This document shows, piece after piece, positions 1 to 9,500 of a stretch of 64,000 bases of DNA (position 1 is its first letter; each line of letters starts with the position of its first letter). This DNA is from CBFHMJ01 sp965656875 (lineage in GTDB: Bacteria > Pseudomonadota > Gammaproteobacteria > Enterobacterales > Alteromonadaceae): positions 1 to 64,000 of the forward strand of contig CBFHMJ010000016.1 of assembly GCA_965656875.1 (NCBI GenBank), in the 5' to 3' direction. Under the pieces are notes generated by a model. The model worked only from the letters and a program-made list of their open reading frames with translations, ran no database searches and was not told where the DNA came from. Position numbers and translations under genes: made by a program.

Positions 1-96
1 ATGTTTTATAACAGCCACAGGATGCATTCATATCTGGATTACAGAAGTCCAAATCAATATGAAGCAGAGATGGCAGAACGAGGAAAAGCGGCTTAA
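1..96 (+). pseudogene. C-terminal end of IS3-family transposase OrfB (cut by window edge)
   Basis: The first 31 codons read as the extreme C terminus of an IS3/IS150-type DDE transposase; FYNSHRMHSYLDYRSPNQYE is the family's characteristic last block (usually HSYLGYLSPxxYE). The rest of the gene lies before the window, so intactness cannot be judged. The stop codon (94-96) is about 30 bp from the probable element end, as is usual in this family. Confidence 0.85.
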
Positions 97-127
97 CTGG
101 GGTGTGTGAATTCGCTTGACCACGTCA
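1..127 (+). mobile_element. Right end of an IS3-family insertion sequence
   Basis: After the transposase stop the sequence runs through a GGGGTGT block to CGCTTGACCACGTCA (113-127). Read on the other strand this starts TGACGTGGTCAAGCG, which has the TGA...GGTCAA look of IS3-group terminal repeats. From about 128 an unrelated open frame begins that lacks its own start, so the element appears to have inserted into a gene. The exact boundary is inferred because the left end is outside the window. Confidence 0.6.
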
Positions 128-593
128 CTTTGAAAATGGAGGGCATGAAGGGTTAGCTGACTTCTTCAGAGAAAATCCTCCGTTTGGTGGAACCAAGGCT
201 GTAATTGAAATGCTATCTGGTGCAGGTGTTATAAGATTAGCACAAGGTGGAAAGCCAATCATTTTAGCATCAGAAGAGACCGTTTCTCGCTGGGCTGCCA
301 CATACGCTAAAAACAGCCCAAACTGGGCTTCAGGTAGCCCTAAGGAGACATTAAGTGCTCTTGTACCTAACGCCAAAGCTGTATTATCTCCTGCCGGGGA
401 GAAAACTGTATTTGCTAACGCAAAATATGAAGTAAAGGTTGATAACCTATTTAACTACTTCAGAGTGAGAAACCTCTCAACAAACCAGTATGTTGACGCT
501 GCTGGAGGTATGGTGAAAACAGGTCGACTAAGTGGTAAGGAAGCCAAGAACTTCCTTCAGCAACAAACTCACATAAGAAATTTGGACCCTTAG
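128..593 (+). pseudogene. C-terminal remnant of a probable polymorphic toxin
   Basis: An open frame runs from the IS end (in-frame stop at 117-119 inside the IS) to the stop at 593, with no start codon and no ribosome binding site until Met at 210. The sequence begins HFENGGHEGLADFFRENPPF and ends in a block FRVRNLSTNQYVD...KEAKNFLQQQTHIRNLDP. That organisation, a short C-terminal domain ending just before a small acidic gene, is what is seen at the end of Rhs, CdiA or other contact-dependent toxins. I do not recognise the toxin fold, so no catalytic activity is assigned. The N-terminal delivery part is missing, removed or displaced by the IS3 element. Inference rests on context and resemblance of the last 40 residues to toxin tails. 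Confidence 0.5.
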
Positions 594-596
594 GTA

Positions 597-959
597 ATGA
601 GTAGAAAACTGTTTATAACAGCTTATGATGAAGATGAGTGGCCTATGGATACAATGTATTACGCCACTCAAAACCCGAATGCTAACAATGTATTGGTATT
701 AGAAGATGAAGAATTAAATTGGTTCTTGAACACAACGCTTATTCAAAAAATAGATAAGCAAAATGAAAGTGAAATTTGCTTGGGAGAAGATGATTGGGTT
801 CCTATGAAGGAAACCAAAGAGGCTTGCATTAAAATTATTGAAACGTGGCTTGATACATCGGATGATGTCAGATACCCACTAGTGGTCAATAGACTTTTAA
901 TTCTGTTTAAGCAGTCAATTGATGATAAGCAAGTTGCTGTATGCTTCATTTACCAGTAA
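597..959 (+). CDS. Small acidic protein, probable immunity protein to the upstream toxin remnant
   Basis: A 120-residue protein starting 3 bp after the stop of the toxin-like remnant. It is acidic, has no signal peptide or membrane segment, and is rich in D/E in its first 75 residues (for example YDEDEWPMD, EDEELNW, CLGEDDW). Size, acidity and immediate position downstream of the toxin tail are typical of immunity genes of polymorphic toxin systems. No family is recognised. Base composition is AT-rich compared with genes after 3100, consistent with acquired DNA. The start ATG at 597 is the only good one; translational coupling to the upstream frame is likely. Confidence 0.5.
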   Translation: MSRKLFITAYDEDEWPMDTMYYATQNPNANNVLVLEDEELNWFLNTTLIQKIDKQNESEICLGEDDWVPMKETKEACIKIIETWLDTSDDVRYPLVVNRLLILFKQSIDDKQVAVCFIYQ

Positions 960-1057
960 ATAAAATGTTTTAAGTAGTGTTTTGTGGGGATCCCCCTCTG
1001 GCAGGATAGTTGTCACTGTTAAAATTTAACCAGCCAGGGGCGGTAGCAGAGTAAATC

Positions 1058-1558
1058 ATGTCTCGTTATCCGCAAGAAAGAAAAGATGCAATATTGAAGA
1101 AGTTGCTGCCTCCGCACTTTCGAACGGTAGCCGAAGTCGCAAAAGAAGAAGGCATCAGTGAAGCCACCCTGTACAATTGGCGAAAACAACTCAGAGGATC
1201 AGGAACCGCAGTGCCAAACAGTAAGACCTCCGCCGGGCAATGGTCAGCTCAAACTAAACTGGCCGTTGTCGCAGACACTTTTACCATGACTGAACATGAA
1301 TTGAGCCAGTACTGCCGGGAGAAAGGACTTTATCCTGAGCAGGTTAAAGCATGGCGGGGTGACTGCATGCAAGGTTTCATGTCCAGTAAGGAGCGAGAAG
1401 CCGAAGCTAAAAGACAAGCCAACGCAGATAAACGAGAAATCAAATCATTAAAAAAAGAACTTCGCCATAAAGCAAAAGCCTTAGCTGAAGCAGCCACCTT
1501 GTTGGTGTTGAGAAAAAAGTTGAGAACCTTTTACGGAGAAGAACCCGGGGACGATTAA
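1058..1558 (+). CDS. IS3-family transposase OrfA
   Basis: A 166-aa protein with an N-terminal helix-turn-helix (VAEVAKEEGISEATLYNWRK, about residues 23-42), a second HTH-like segment (residues 60-105) and a C-terminal coiled coil (residues 107-150, leucine-zipper-like KEIKSLKKEL pattern). This is the DNA-binding subunit of a two-ORF IS3-type transposase. Just before its end lies a slippery heptamer A AAA AAG (1513-1519) read in this frame, the classical site for programmed -1 frameshifting that fuses OrfA to OrfB. The frame itself looks intact, but the OrfB part is broken, so the element is probably dead. Confidence 0.85.
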   Translation: MSRYPQERKDAILKKLLPPHFRTVAEVAKEEGISEATLYNWRKQLRGSGTAVPNSKTSAGQWSAQTKLAVVADTFTMTEHELSQYCREKGLYPEQVKAWRGDCMQGFMSSKEREAEAKRQANADKREIKSLKKELRHKAKALAEAATLLVLRKKLRTFYGEEPGDD

Positions 1559-1971
1559 CCTCAACCGATGAAAGGCACCGTCTGATTGCGCTTATACACG
1601 AAGCCCGCCAAAACGGATGCAGACTGAAAATCGCCTGTAACGAAGCTGGAATAGCGCTGAGAACTTACTGTCGCTGGTATCAGGCCGGTGACGTTCAGGA
1701 AGATCAGCGACCGGTAACACTGCGCCCGGAACCGGCCAATAAACTCACAGAGCAAGAGCGACAGGCCATCCTTGATATCAGTAATAAAGCAGAATATGCG
1801 AGTCTGCCGCCGACGCAGATCGTACCGACATTACTGGATAAGGGGGAGTATATTGCTTCAGAATCGAATTTTTATCGTGTGCTCAACGGCCGGGCAACTT
1901 AATCGCAGAGGGCGTCAGCGGAGTAGACAGAAGGCTTCAAAGCCAACTGCATATTTCCATCAATGTCGATC
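1501..1971 (+). pseudogene. Truncated, frameshifted IS3-family transposase OrfB
   Basis: In the -1 frame relative to OrfA the sequence reads as the N-terminal region of OrfB (LTSTDERHRLIALIHEARQN, then an HTH-like CRLKIACNEAGIALRTYCRWY). The frame stops at 1900-1902 after FYRVLNGRAT. The expected continuation (AGQLNRRGRQRSRQKASKPTAY) is found in the next frame, so a one-base indel lies near 1890. Similarity ends at about 1970. The whole catalytic DDE region is missing. This is a dead 5' fragment. Confidence 0.8.
1513..1519 (+). promoter_or_regulatory. Programmed -1 frameshift site (A AAA AAG)
   Basis: Heptamer AAAAAAG is in register with the OrfA codons AGA|AAA|AAG, so a -1 slip places ribosomes in the frame that continues past the OrfA stop (1556-1558) into OrfB (GAG AAA AAA GTT...). 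This is the usual way IS3 elements make the full transposase. Confidence 0.75.
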
Positions 1972-2058
1972 ACCTAATAACATCAATGTTATTTCACAAT
2001 TTTTCTTCTGTAGGGGTGTTTAATCGGTAACCTCTGACCTTTTGAGCAGAGTGCTGCC

Positions 2059-2580
2059 ATGCCTACGACACCTGTCTCTATGCGAAAAGTTAAGGAAATT
2101 CTGCGCCTAAAATGTGGTTGCAACCTCTCTCACCGACAGATTGCCCGAAGCTTATCTGTTTCGCCTTTGGTGGTCTCAAATTATGCCAACAGAGCAGCCC
2201 AGCTCGGATTGACCGGCTGGCCTGTGCCTGAATCCAGGGATGATGCGAAACTTAATCGTGAGCTTTTAAAAACGTAGGTCAAACAGCGTAAAAGCTCTGT
2301 CCCCGACTGGTCGCAAGTGCATCATGAGCTGAAAAGCAAGTACATGACCTTGCAATTGCTTTGGGAAGAGTACACCCGGCGTAATCCAGCCAACCATTAC
2401 AGCTATAATCATTACTGCTGACTTTATAAACAGTGGCAAGACGCACAACGACCTTCCATGTGGCAAAACCACAAGGCTGGTGAAAAACTCTTTGTGGACT
2501 ACTGCGGCCAAACTATGACTGTTCTTGAACCGGGAACTGCGAGTGTTGTGTTGGTCAACAAAAGCTGGCCACTACGTTAG
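2059..2580 (+). pseudogene. Decayed IS21-family transposase IstA
   Basis: The first 72 codons give the IstA N-terminal HTH (MRKVKEILRLKCGCNLSHRQIARSL...). A TAG stop at 2275-2277 is followed in the same frame by VHHELKSKYMTLQLLWEEY, then a TGA at 2419-2421, then YKQWQDAQRP...HKAGEKLFVDYCGQTM. The last contains the first catalytic Asp (FVDYCGQ) of the IS21 integrase core. Homology fades about 2540 and the frame ends at 2580. Two in-frame stops plus a 3' truncation make this a pseudogene; no IstB helper is present. Confidence 0.85.
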
Positions 2581-2672
2581 AGTTATTTAAATAGCCTTTT
2601 TCAACGTAACCATCTAAGCAAAGACACATTCAAATACTGACAGCTACTTTTTATCCCGTTCGCTATCTCAAT

Positions 2673-2990
2673 ATGCAACCGGATTTAATGATGGCAAAAC
2701 GCACAGAGCAACAATGGCAAGTGTTATTTCAACAACATGATGACAGTTGTTTAACCGCCGAACAGTTCTGTCGGAATAATAAATTGTGTCCTAAATATTT
2801 CAGCTTACGCAGGAAACAGTTAACAGGTGGCAAGACAGACGGGGCACCTGCATCACTTCCCTTTATACCTGCAACGTTGTCCGCTAAATCGACAGCTCAG
2901 GACAAAGGCCTGATAACCTTCAATTATCAACGTTGACAGTTGCAAATACCTGCATCAGTCAGTGAAACATGGCTCGCCGGTTATGATTAA
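2673..2990 (+). pseudogene. Decayed IS66-family accessory protein TnpA
   Basis: The reading frame starts with MAKRTEQQWQVLFQQHDDS (from the second or third Met), followed by LTAEQFCRNNKLCPKYFSLR, the conserved IS66 TnpA (TnpA/IS66 Orf1) HTH block. A TGA at 2934-2936 interrupts the frame; reading on gives QLQIPASVSETWLAGYD, the normal end of this protein, stopping at 2988-2990. TnpB and TnpC do not follow, so this is an IS66 fragment. It lies about 110 bp before the ABC transporter gene and may have replaced that operon's original upstream region. Confidence 0.8.
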
Positions 2991-3101
2991 TTGAACAGCA
3001 AAGGTTATCACCTTCTCATTTTGACCAATGGTTTCAATTGCAACTGCGGTGTGAATTGCTAAACTTGGTGGTGTCTAAGCATCAACTTACTGATTTACCG
3101 C

Positions 3102-3764
3102 ATGTTATTATCAATAAAATCACTGTCTCATACCATCTTCGATGGTCAACAAAAGCGTGAAATTCTATCCAATGTTAACTTTTCTCTCCAACAAGGCGAA
3201 AGTGTTGCTCTGATGGGTGACAGCGGTAGCGGAAAAACCACATTTTTAAATCTGATTGCTGGTCTGGTGTCTGTTCAGCAAGGTGAGATCGATATTATTG
3301 GTTTTCCTGTCCATCAGGCTACCGATGCCGAACTAAGCGCATTACGAAAAAACACGCTCAGTATTATTTTTCAGCAGTTCAACTTACTGGAAAGTCTGAC
3401 CGTAGAAGACAACATTGCATTTAGCGCAAGGCTTGCCGGACGTTATGATTCAGAACACTGTCGCGAACTGTCCGAACAATTGGGATTAATGCATTTGTTA
3501 CACAAGCGACCGGATGAGATTTCCGGTGGTGAAGAACAGCGTGTAGCAATAGCGCGTTCGCTTGCCGCTAAACCTGCATTATTGTTGGCCGATGAGCCAA
3601 CTGGGAATCTGGACAGAAAGAACAGTGATCAGGTAGTGGCTTCATTGTTGGATTTAGCCCGGCAACAACAAACGGGTTTGGTCATGGTTACCCATAGTCA
3701 TGTGGTTGCAGAACGGGTTGGACAGGTTCAGGAACTTGTCAACGGTAAACTGGTAAGCGTGTAA
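3102..3764 (+). CDS. ABC transporter ATP-binding protein (LolD/MacB type)
   Basis: A 220-aa ABC ATPase with Walker A GDSGSGKT (residues 39-46), Q-loop Gln91, signature SGGEEQ (141-146, LSGGQ variant usual in LolD/MacB/FtsE ATPases), Walker B LLLADEP (160-166) followed by TGNLD, and the H-loop in MVTHSH near 198. It should power the FtsX-type permease encoded immediately downstream; stop and start overlap by one base. With the AttH-like gene at 10083 it forms the ATPase-permease-AttH set known from AttEFGH-like loci, thought to act on envelope substrates. No strong ribosome binding site is visible before 3102, and IS remnants abut it, so its native promoter may be lost. Confidence 0.9.
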   Translation: MLLSIKSLSHTIFDGQQKREILSNVNFSLQQGESVALMGDSGSGKTTFLNLIAGLVSVQQGEIDIIGFPVHQATDAELSALRKNTLSIIFQQFNLLESLTVEDNIAFSARLAGRYDSEHCRELSEQLGLMHLLHKRPDEISGGEEQRVAIARSLAAKPALLLADEPTGNLDRKNSDQVVASLLDLARQQQTGLVMVTHSHVVAERVGQVQELVNGKLVSV

Positions 3765-6253
3765 TGAAGGACTATCAGCAGACTCAACCTCCCAGGCAGC
3801 CAGCAGAATTCTGGTCGATGGTTAACGTTATACTCGCGCATTATCGCCGTCACTGGTTACTTAATCTTGGATTTATCATTAGTCTTGCGCTGGCAACCAG
3901 TACCTTGTTGAGTATTTTTATCTTAAATCATGCCAGTAAAGCCCAATATGCATCTTCTCATCAGCAAGTTTCTCAGTCTTCCTGGCGTGTGGTGGCGAAG
4001 CAGGGTGCATCCATCACGTTACAAGACTACGCCAGCCTTCGGCAACAAGGTTTTTTTGAAGTCAGGCCCGTTGCTTACTGGCTGGTTGAATTAAAACCGG
4101 CTGGTCAAGGAAACCAGCTTGATACTGATGGTAAGACAAAGGACGAAACCGAGTGGTTTACTATCAAAGCAACGGATATGTTAATCGCCAGCATTATGGA
4201 CGATGAGAAATATCCGGCAGGGGCGCTGTATCTGCCACCTGAGATTCAACTTCAGCCCGTCAGCGACAATCAACTTGTCTTAGACTGGCAAGGAAATACG
4301 TTGAAGGTGCCTGTGGCTATAGCCGAACCTCCGATGCCAGGTAAAAGTGGCTGGATGGATATTGCATCAGCCTGGCTATTATTTGATTCCGACGGACAAA
4401 TCAACTACCTGCAAACCTCACCGATATCCGATGAACGATCTAAAGAATTACAGCGGGCATTACCTCAGCAGTTAACGATGTTGCCCGCAGCTACCGTGGA
4501 GCAACGGGCTGGTTTTGCGGACGCACTGCATCTGAATTTGTCGGCGCTGGCTTTACTGGGTTTTGTGGTCAGCTTATTTATCGCCATACAGGCAGCCAGT
4601 CAGACCTGGCGTGATCGTTATCAGCTTATGCAGCAATGTCGCACACTCGGATTTTCGCTAAAAACCGTGAAGTATGTCCTGATGCTGGAAGGCATTACCA
4701 TTGCTGCAATTGCGGCTGTACTGGGCAGCGTGCTGGCTATGTTACTGGTTGCCACGTTTCTACCCTTACTGGGATTAACGTTGAATCAACTGTATCAACT
4801 GCATATCTCAGGACAGGTTATCTGGCAAAGCATCTATGGAGTCTGGGCGTTTGGTATTTCGTTGTTCGCGGTGCTGGCGACTCTCGGCATGCACCTTAAA
4901 GTGATGATGTCTGGTAATATCCTGGCTCGGCCTGATGAAGGCGTGAATGAGCCACTGCTAAAACTAATCGCCGTGGTTTGCCTTGCCATCTGGTTTATTT
5001 TACCGACGGATAGCTGGCTGCTTATTATGATTAGTTACAGTGCTGTTCTGTTAGCATCCATCGCCATTTTGCCGGTATTTATCAGTTGGTTGTTGAATAA
5101 CCTGAGTAAGTTCGTGTCAGGATTTAACACCCAGTTTCTGCTCCAGGACGCGAGTGTTAATGTTAGCCGTCGGTTTCTCCCGATAGCCGCTTTTTATCTG
5201 GCGTTGACGACCAGCCTTGCTGCGGGATTGATGATTGGTAGTTTCGAGCAGTCGTTCAGTCGATATATGGACAAAATCCTGGCGAATGACTTATACATTG
5301 GCTTTCCGGTAGATAAGCAAAAACAGGTGATGGCTGTTGTTACATCGTCACCTGATGTGTCAGCCTGGTATCCAAGATATCGCGCAACAGCAAAGATTCA
5401 GGGTAATGATCAAACGACTTCAGCCGTTGTCTCATTGAGTGGCTGGACGGCAGTTGCACAACTGAAAAACTTGTCGCTGGTCTCAGCCGTGCCTGACGCT
5501 CTTGATGCCGAGGCAGCTTATTGTTACGTCAATGAACCGCTGGCGCTGGCGTTTAACCTTAAACCGGGTGTCACCATTGCCTTTGAAAATGCCGGTGCGG
5601 TATTTCAATGTACTGTTGGCGGCGTGTATCACGATTATGGTAATCCATCGTTTGAAGTCGATGTTCCGTTTCTTTCGGCCAATGAAGCGTTAGGGAATTT
5701 CAGGCAGGATGGTGTCGCCGTATCGTTCGACTTGTCAGAGAACGATGCACAGCAGGTCGCGAGCCTGTTAACATCACAATTGGCGGAGCAAGCGGGGCTG
5801 GATGATGGCTGGATTTACGATCCACAAGCCATAAAACAGCTTGCGCTGGATATCTTTTCCCAAACATTTATTCTGACCCGGACTATCGCAGTCTTACTGC
5901 TGGCGCTGGCTTGCTTTGGTTTGTTTCTGTCAGCGAGAAATCTGGAGCTTGCCAGGATTAAAACGCTGAAAGTGTTGATTGCACTGGGATACAGTAAACG
6001 TGGTTTGTTTAATCATCTTTTACTGCAATGGATTGTGATTGCACTGGGGGCGATTATTCTCGCGTGGCCGGTGTCTGTATTACTGGCTGATGCCTTGGTA
6101 AGTAAAGCGCTACCGGCCAGTTTTGGCTGGTCTATGCCGCTTATCATGAATGAAAGAACCCTGTTGGAAGGAAGTATTATTGGATTACTGACGTTAATTC
6201 CTGCCCTGTGGTTGCCACTCCGAGCGGTTAGCCGCGTCCGTCGCACTGTCTGA
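3764..6253 (+). CDS. FtsX-like ABC transporter permease
   Basis: An 829-aa inner-membrane permease with two FtsX-type halves. A first membrane helix (about residues 33-57) is followed by a roughly 200-residue periplasmic domain, then three helices around 255-380. A further hydrophobic block at 400-450 leads to a second periplasmic domain (about 480-690), and three closing helices cover about 705-820. This is the extended YbbP-like architecture (COG3127 type). Start ATG overlaps the ATPase stop (TAATG), so the two are translationally coupled. It is expected to work mechanically on a lipoprotein or lipid substrate together with the AttH-family protein; the substrate is unknown. Confidence 0.87.
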   Translation: MKDYQQTQPPRQPAEFWSMVNVILAHYRRHWLLNLGFIISLALATSTLLSIFILNHASKAQYASSHQQVSQSSWRVVAKQGASITLQDYASLRQQGFFEVRPVAYWLVELKPAGQGNQLDTDGKTKDETEWFTIKATDMLIASIMDDEKYPAGALYLPPEIQLQPVSDNQLVLDWQGNTLKVPVAIAEPPMPGKSGWMDIASAWLLFDSDGQINYLQTSPISDERSKELQRALPQQLTMLPAATVEQRAGFADALHLNLSALALLGFVVSLFIAIQAASQTWRDRYQLMQQCRTLGFSLKTVKYVLMLEGITIAAIAAVLGSVLAMLLVATFLPLLGLTLNQLYQLHISGQVIWQSIYGVWAFGISLFAVLATLGMHLKVMMSGNILARPDEGVNEPLLKLIAVVCLAIWFILPTDSWLLIMISYSAVLLASIAILPVFISWLLNNLSKFVSGFNTQFLLQDASVNVSRRFLPIAAFYLALTTSLAAGLMIGSFEQSFSRYMDKILANDLYIGFPVDKQKQVMAVVTSSPDVSAWYPRYRATAKIQGNDQTTSAVVSLSGWTAVAQLKNLSLVSAVPDALDAEAAYCYVNEPLALAFNLKPGVTIAFENAGAVFQCTVGGVYHDYGNPSFEVDVPFLSANEALGNFRQDGVAVSFDLSENDAQQVASLLTSQLAEQAGLDDGWIYDPQAIKQLALDIFSQTFILTRTIAVLLLALACFGLFLSARNLELARIKTLKVLIALGYSKRGLFNHLLLQWIVIALGAIILAWPVSVLLADALVSKALPASFGWSMPLIMNERTLLEGSIIGLLTLIPALWLPLRAVSRVRRTV

Positions 6254-6265
6254 CACTCACAAAAT

Positions 6266-6298
6266 TCCGGACCTCGCGTCATAGTTAGCAGGTCCGGA
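6266..6298 (+). terminator. Stem-loop after the ABC permease gene
   Basis: TCCGGACCT (6266-6274) can pair with AGGTCCGGA (6290-6298), a perfect 9-bp stem with a 15-nt loop, 13 bp after the permease stop. It is followed by a weak T-rich stretch (CCTTTGTTCTT) rather than a clean T run. It probably separates the ABC genes from the large gene at 6502. Confidence 0.5.
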
Positions 6299-6501
6299 TG
6301 CCTTTGTTCTTCACCGATTAAACAATATTGCCTGAAATGCACGTGGTTCAGTGCTGACTGATGAGGCATGTCTGTTTCTCCCCAATGTACATCGGATTTC
6401 CGGACACACATTAACCGGGTTAATGCTGTGCGTCTGAATCTGAACCTGTAACGGTTTTAGGGTCGGCGCATTGTGTATTACATAACGAATCAGGTGTTTT
6501 T

Positions 6502-9500
6502 ATGTACGCAGAATCCATTCCACAATCCAGTCAAACTGACAAAAAAGCTAAACCCGCGCAGGATGTTGAACCCCGAACGGCTCAGACGAAGTCCCTGCAA
6601 ACTAAGTCATTTTCTTCATCATCAATAACCAGTGCTGGCATGACGACGGCACAGCGTGGTGCCGTGATCCCTTTCAATACGTTTGCCAGTGTGCCTTCAG
6701 CGAGCCGAAACGCTGTTATTCAGCCATTACGACAACCAATGTTAGCACCAAGCTTTGAGGTGTCCGGGAGCAACCTTGCCGATGTTTCCCGTGAGGGTAT
6801 TAACGACACGGTTCAGCTGATGTCAGACAGTCATGTGATCCAACGAGGTGGGGAAACAGAAAATCTTCTCACAAAATTCTTCCCGAATGCTGGACTGGGT
6901 ACGCAGCTGATTTATGAGCTGGGTAAAAACGCCCTGAAAAAAGAGGTGTTTGATCAGTTGATGCAGAATGTGATCATTCCGATTCTTCGTCTCGATCCTT
7001 TGCTAAAGTCCGGTGTTGACTGGGCAAAGGATAAAATTATGACTTTTGCGGTGCCTTATATTGGCTGGTTAAAAGCGATTGGTGGCGTAATCAAGGCCTA
7101 TACCGGTTTGTCTGAAGAGGCGAGAGCAGCCATTAAGTATTTGATTGGCGTGGTATTGAACTATGTCAGACGATTCATTTCCTGGGTGTATGAAAAAGTT
7201 GTTGGTTCTCAGCCTTCTTATTCTGGGTTTTGGGTGATTGAGAGTATTTTGGCGGCTGATGGCACGACGTTTGTGTCTGGTGTGCAAAAAGTAACGTCGT
7301 TGGCGCAAGGGTTGTTAAGTGAAAACCCTGCGACTGAATTATTCAGACAGACCAAAGACTATTTATGGGAAAAATTAACCTGGTTATTTGGTGGAAGCGC
7401 ATCCAGTGATGAAGGCGATGGAGATGGCGAGGGAGAAGGTCAGGTTGCACCACCACCCGTGAAAGGCTTAAAAGCCGGACCGTTAACCATGAATGTTCAT
7501 AAATTTGGCATTCAAACTGAATCCGAAGACAAGAAACTGGGTGTAACGAAAAAAGCCGGGTTAAGCACGCAATTTTCAGCCAGCATGAGCTTGTTTGGTA
7601 AAACCATCTCAATTGGTGACGGCGATAATACTGCAGAAGTTCGACTCGACTGGGACAGAAATTTCATGGTCGATTACAACGGAGGTGCTGAAGGTAAGAA
7701 AATTGTCCCGGATTTCAATCTGTTCAATCTTGTTTCGACAAAAGGTGTATACCTTGACCGATTAATCGTAGGTAACGAAGGGCTAAAAGTCTTCTCCGCT
7801 CATATTAAAACCCTCAATTTTAACAATTACTTAAGCGCCGAGAAGGTTTCTGGCAGCTGGGACCCGACCGGATTTACGTTTGTCGCTGAAGACTTAACTA
7901 TGGCATTGCCCGAACTGACTGAAACGAAAGGTCGCGGCACGGTACATGTTAAAACAAAAGCCGATGGTTCGTTTGAATCGTTGAAGGTCATTAATGCCAG
8001 CATCGGTGAACTGACGATGGATGGCGCATACCTCGATAAAGAGAAAAAATCCTTCAAAATGACAAATATGCGTTACCCATTGCCAGAGCCTGTGAACAAC
8101 TTTACGGCGGTACTGTCGATTCTTGATATCGATAATACCGGTTTGAAAGAGATCAAAGGTGGCGTAAACGTTAAAGAATGGAAGCCCATCGATTGGCTGG
8201 AAGTCAACGGCGCTTTGATGGTCGGATGGAAAGACAAGAAAGTCACGGGTGAACTGAATAATGTCGCACTGGATGTTAATGCAGGGCCGATTTCAGGCTC
8301 GGCAAATCTTAAATTGTTACGCCTGACATTTGGTGACATTAGCAGCTTAAAAGGCGATTTAACCTCATTTTCCTTTGGCGTCGGGCCATTAAGTTTCCTG
8401 GCAAACAATGCAACGTTTGATCATCGTAGCCTCGGTGTGAAAACAGCAAGTATGGTACTGGCAACGAATGATAAAGCCGCAATAGGTGAGGTCGAGGACA
8501 TTGAGGCCAGTAATTCTGGTGAACTTTTACAAAAACTAAAAGCGTTTAGCGGCGCGGTGAAAGTTACTGCTAATGATATCAGCTACGCGAAAGGTAAAGG
8601 ATTCAAAGTTGGCAGTTACGAAACGAAACTCATCATGCCTGCTATATCCGTCAGTCTGTTTGGCGGTATGTTAAAAGGTGCGATAAATCCGGAAGACAAG
8701 AGTGCTCAGGTTAGCGGCCAGGTAACGCTGCCGCCTTCGCAAAAATTCTGGCCGGGTTTCGGCATTTCGTTACCAATTCACCCTACACCGCTAATGTTAT
8801 TTGTCGATACTGGATTACGGGGTGGCATAACAGCAACAATTACCGCTAAGTTAAATAAACCAGCTGATCCAAAAGCCAAATATGCCTATCAGGGGAGCTT
8901 GAATGGTGGCGTAAATGCCAGCCTCGAAGCGTATCTACAAGGCGGAGTTAAAATCGGTGCGGACTGGATTGCGGCGTTACGCGCATACCTTGAAGCATCT
9001 GCGGGCTTCAGTGCTAAGGGAAATATTGATGGCAATTTCCGTTTAGGCGTTAAAGAAGATGGTTCAGTCGGTGAAAAAGAAGGGGATAGCGAACAATATA
9101 AACCTGAACTGAATTTCGACTTTGCCGCAGGGCTCAGCGCGGGTGTGGCATTTAAAGTGGATTTAAAAACATTTATTACAGAAACCAAGGAACTGTATAA
9201 ATACAATCTCAAGACCTGGGAACTTGGGATGGCAGATGTAAAAGGTAAAGTGACAACGGATGATAAAGGGAAATTTAAACTGATCATGGAAAAACCTAAC
9301 AAAGATGGAGAGGCGAAAACTCTGGGTGGGGCTTTACGATCAGAAGTTAAAACGCCTGAGAATTTCCTTGAACCACTATCGCCAAAAGAAGCACTGGCGA
9401 CGATAGATTCAGATAAGAAAATATCGAATAAAGCGACATTCAGACTGGTATCGGAAATACTTGATCCGGTCTGGGGCTATCATGAAGTCGAGCAGCAGCA

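Noticed and set aside
1772..2023. ORF across the IS3 OrfB break
   Set aside because: Only its middle part is genuine OrfB sequence in the shifted frame; its start and end are random. It is included in the OrfB pseudogene.
2998..3101. Possible coding remnant before the ABC ATPase (reads RLSPSHFDQWFQLQLRCELLNL in one frame)
   Set aside because: Too short and without start, stop context or recognisable family; could be the end of a lost gene but cannot be supported.
7069..7612. Antisense ORFs inside the 1147-aa gene
   Set aside because: They lack ribosome sites and have unlikely compositions; the plus-strand frame is long, continuous and has coherent protein character.
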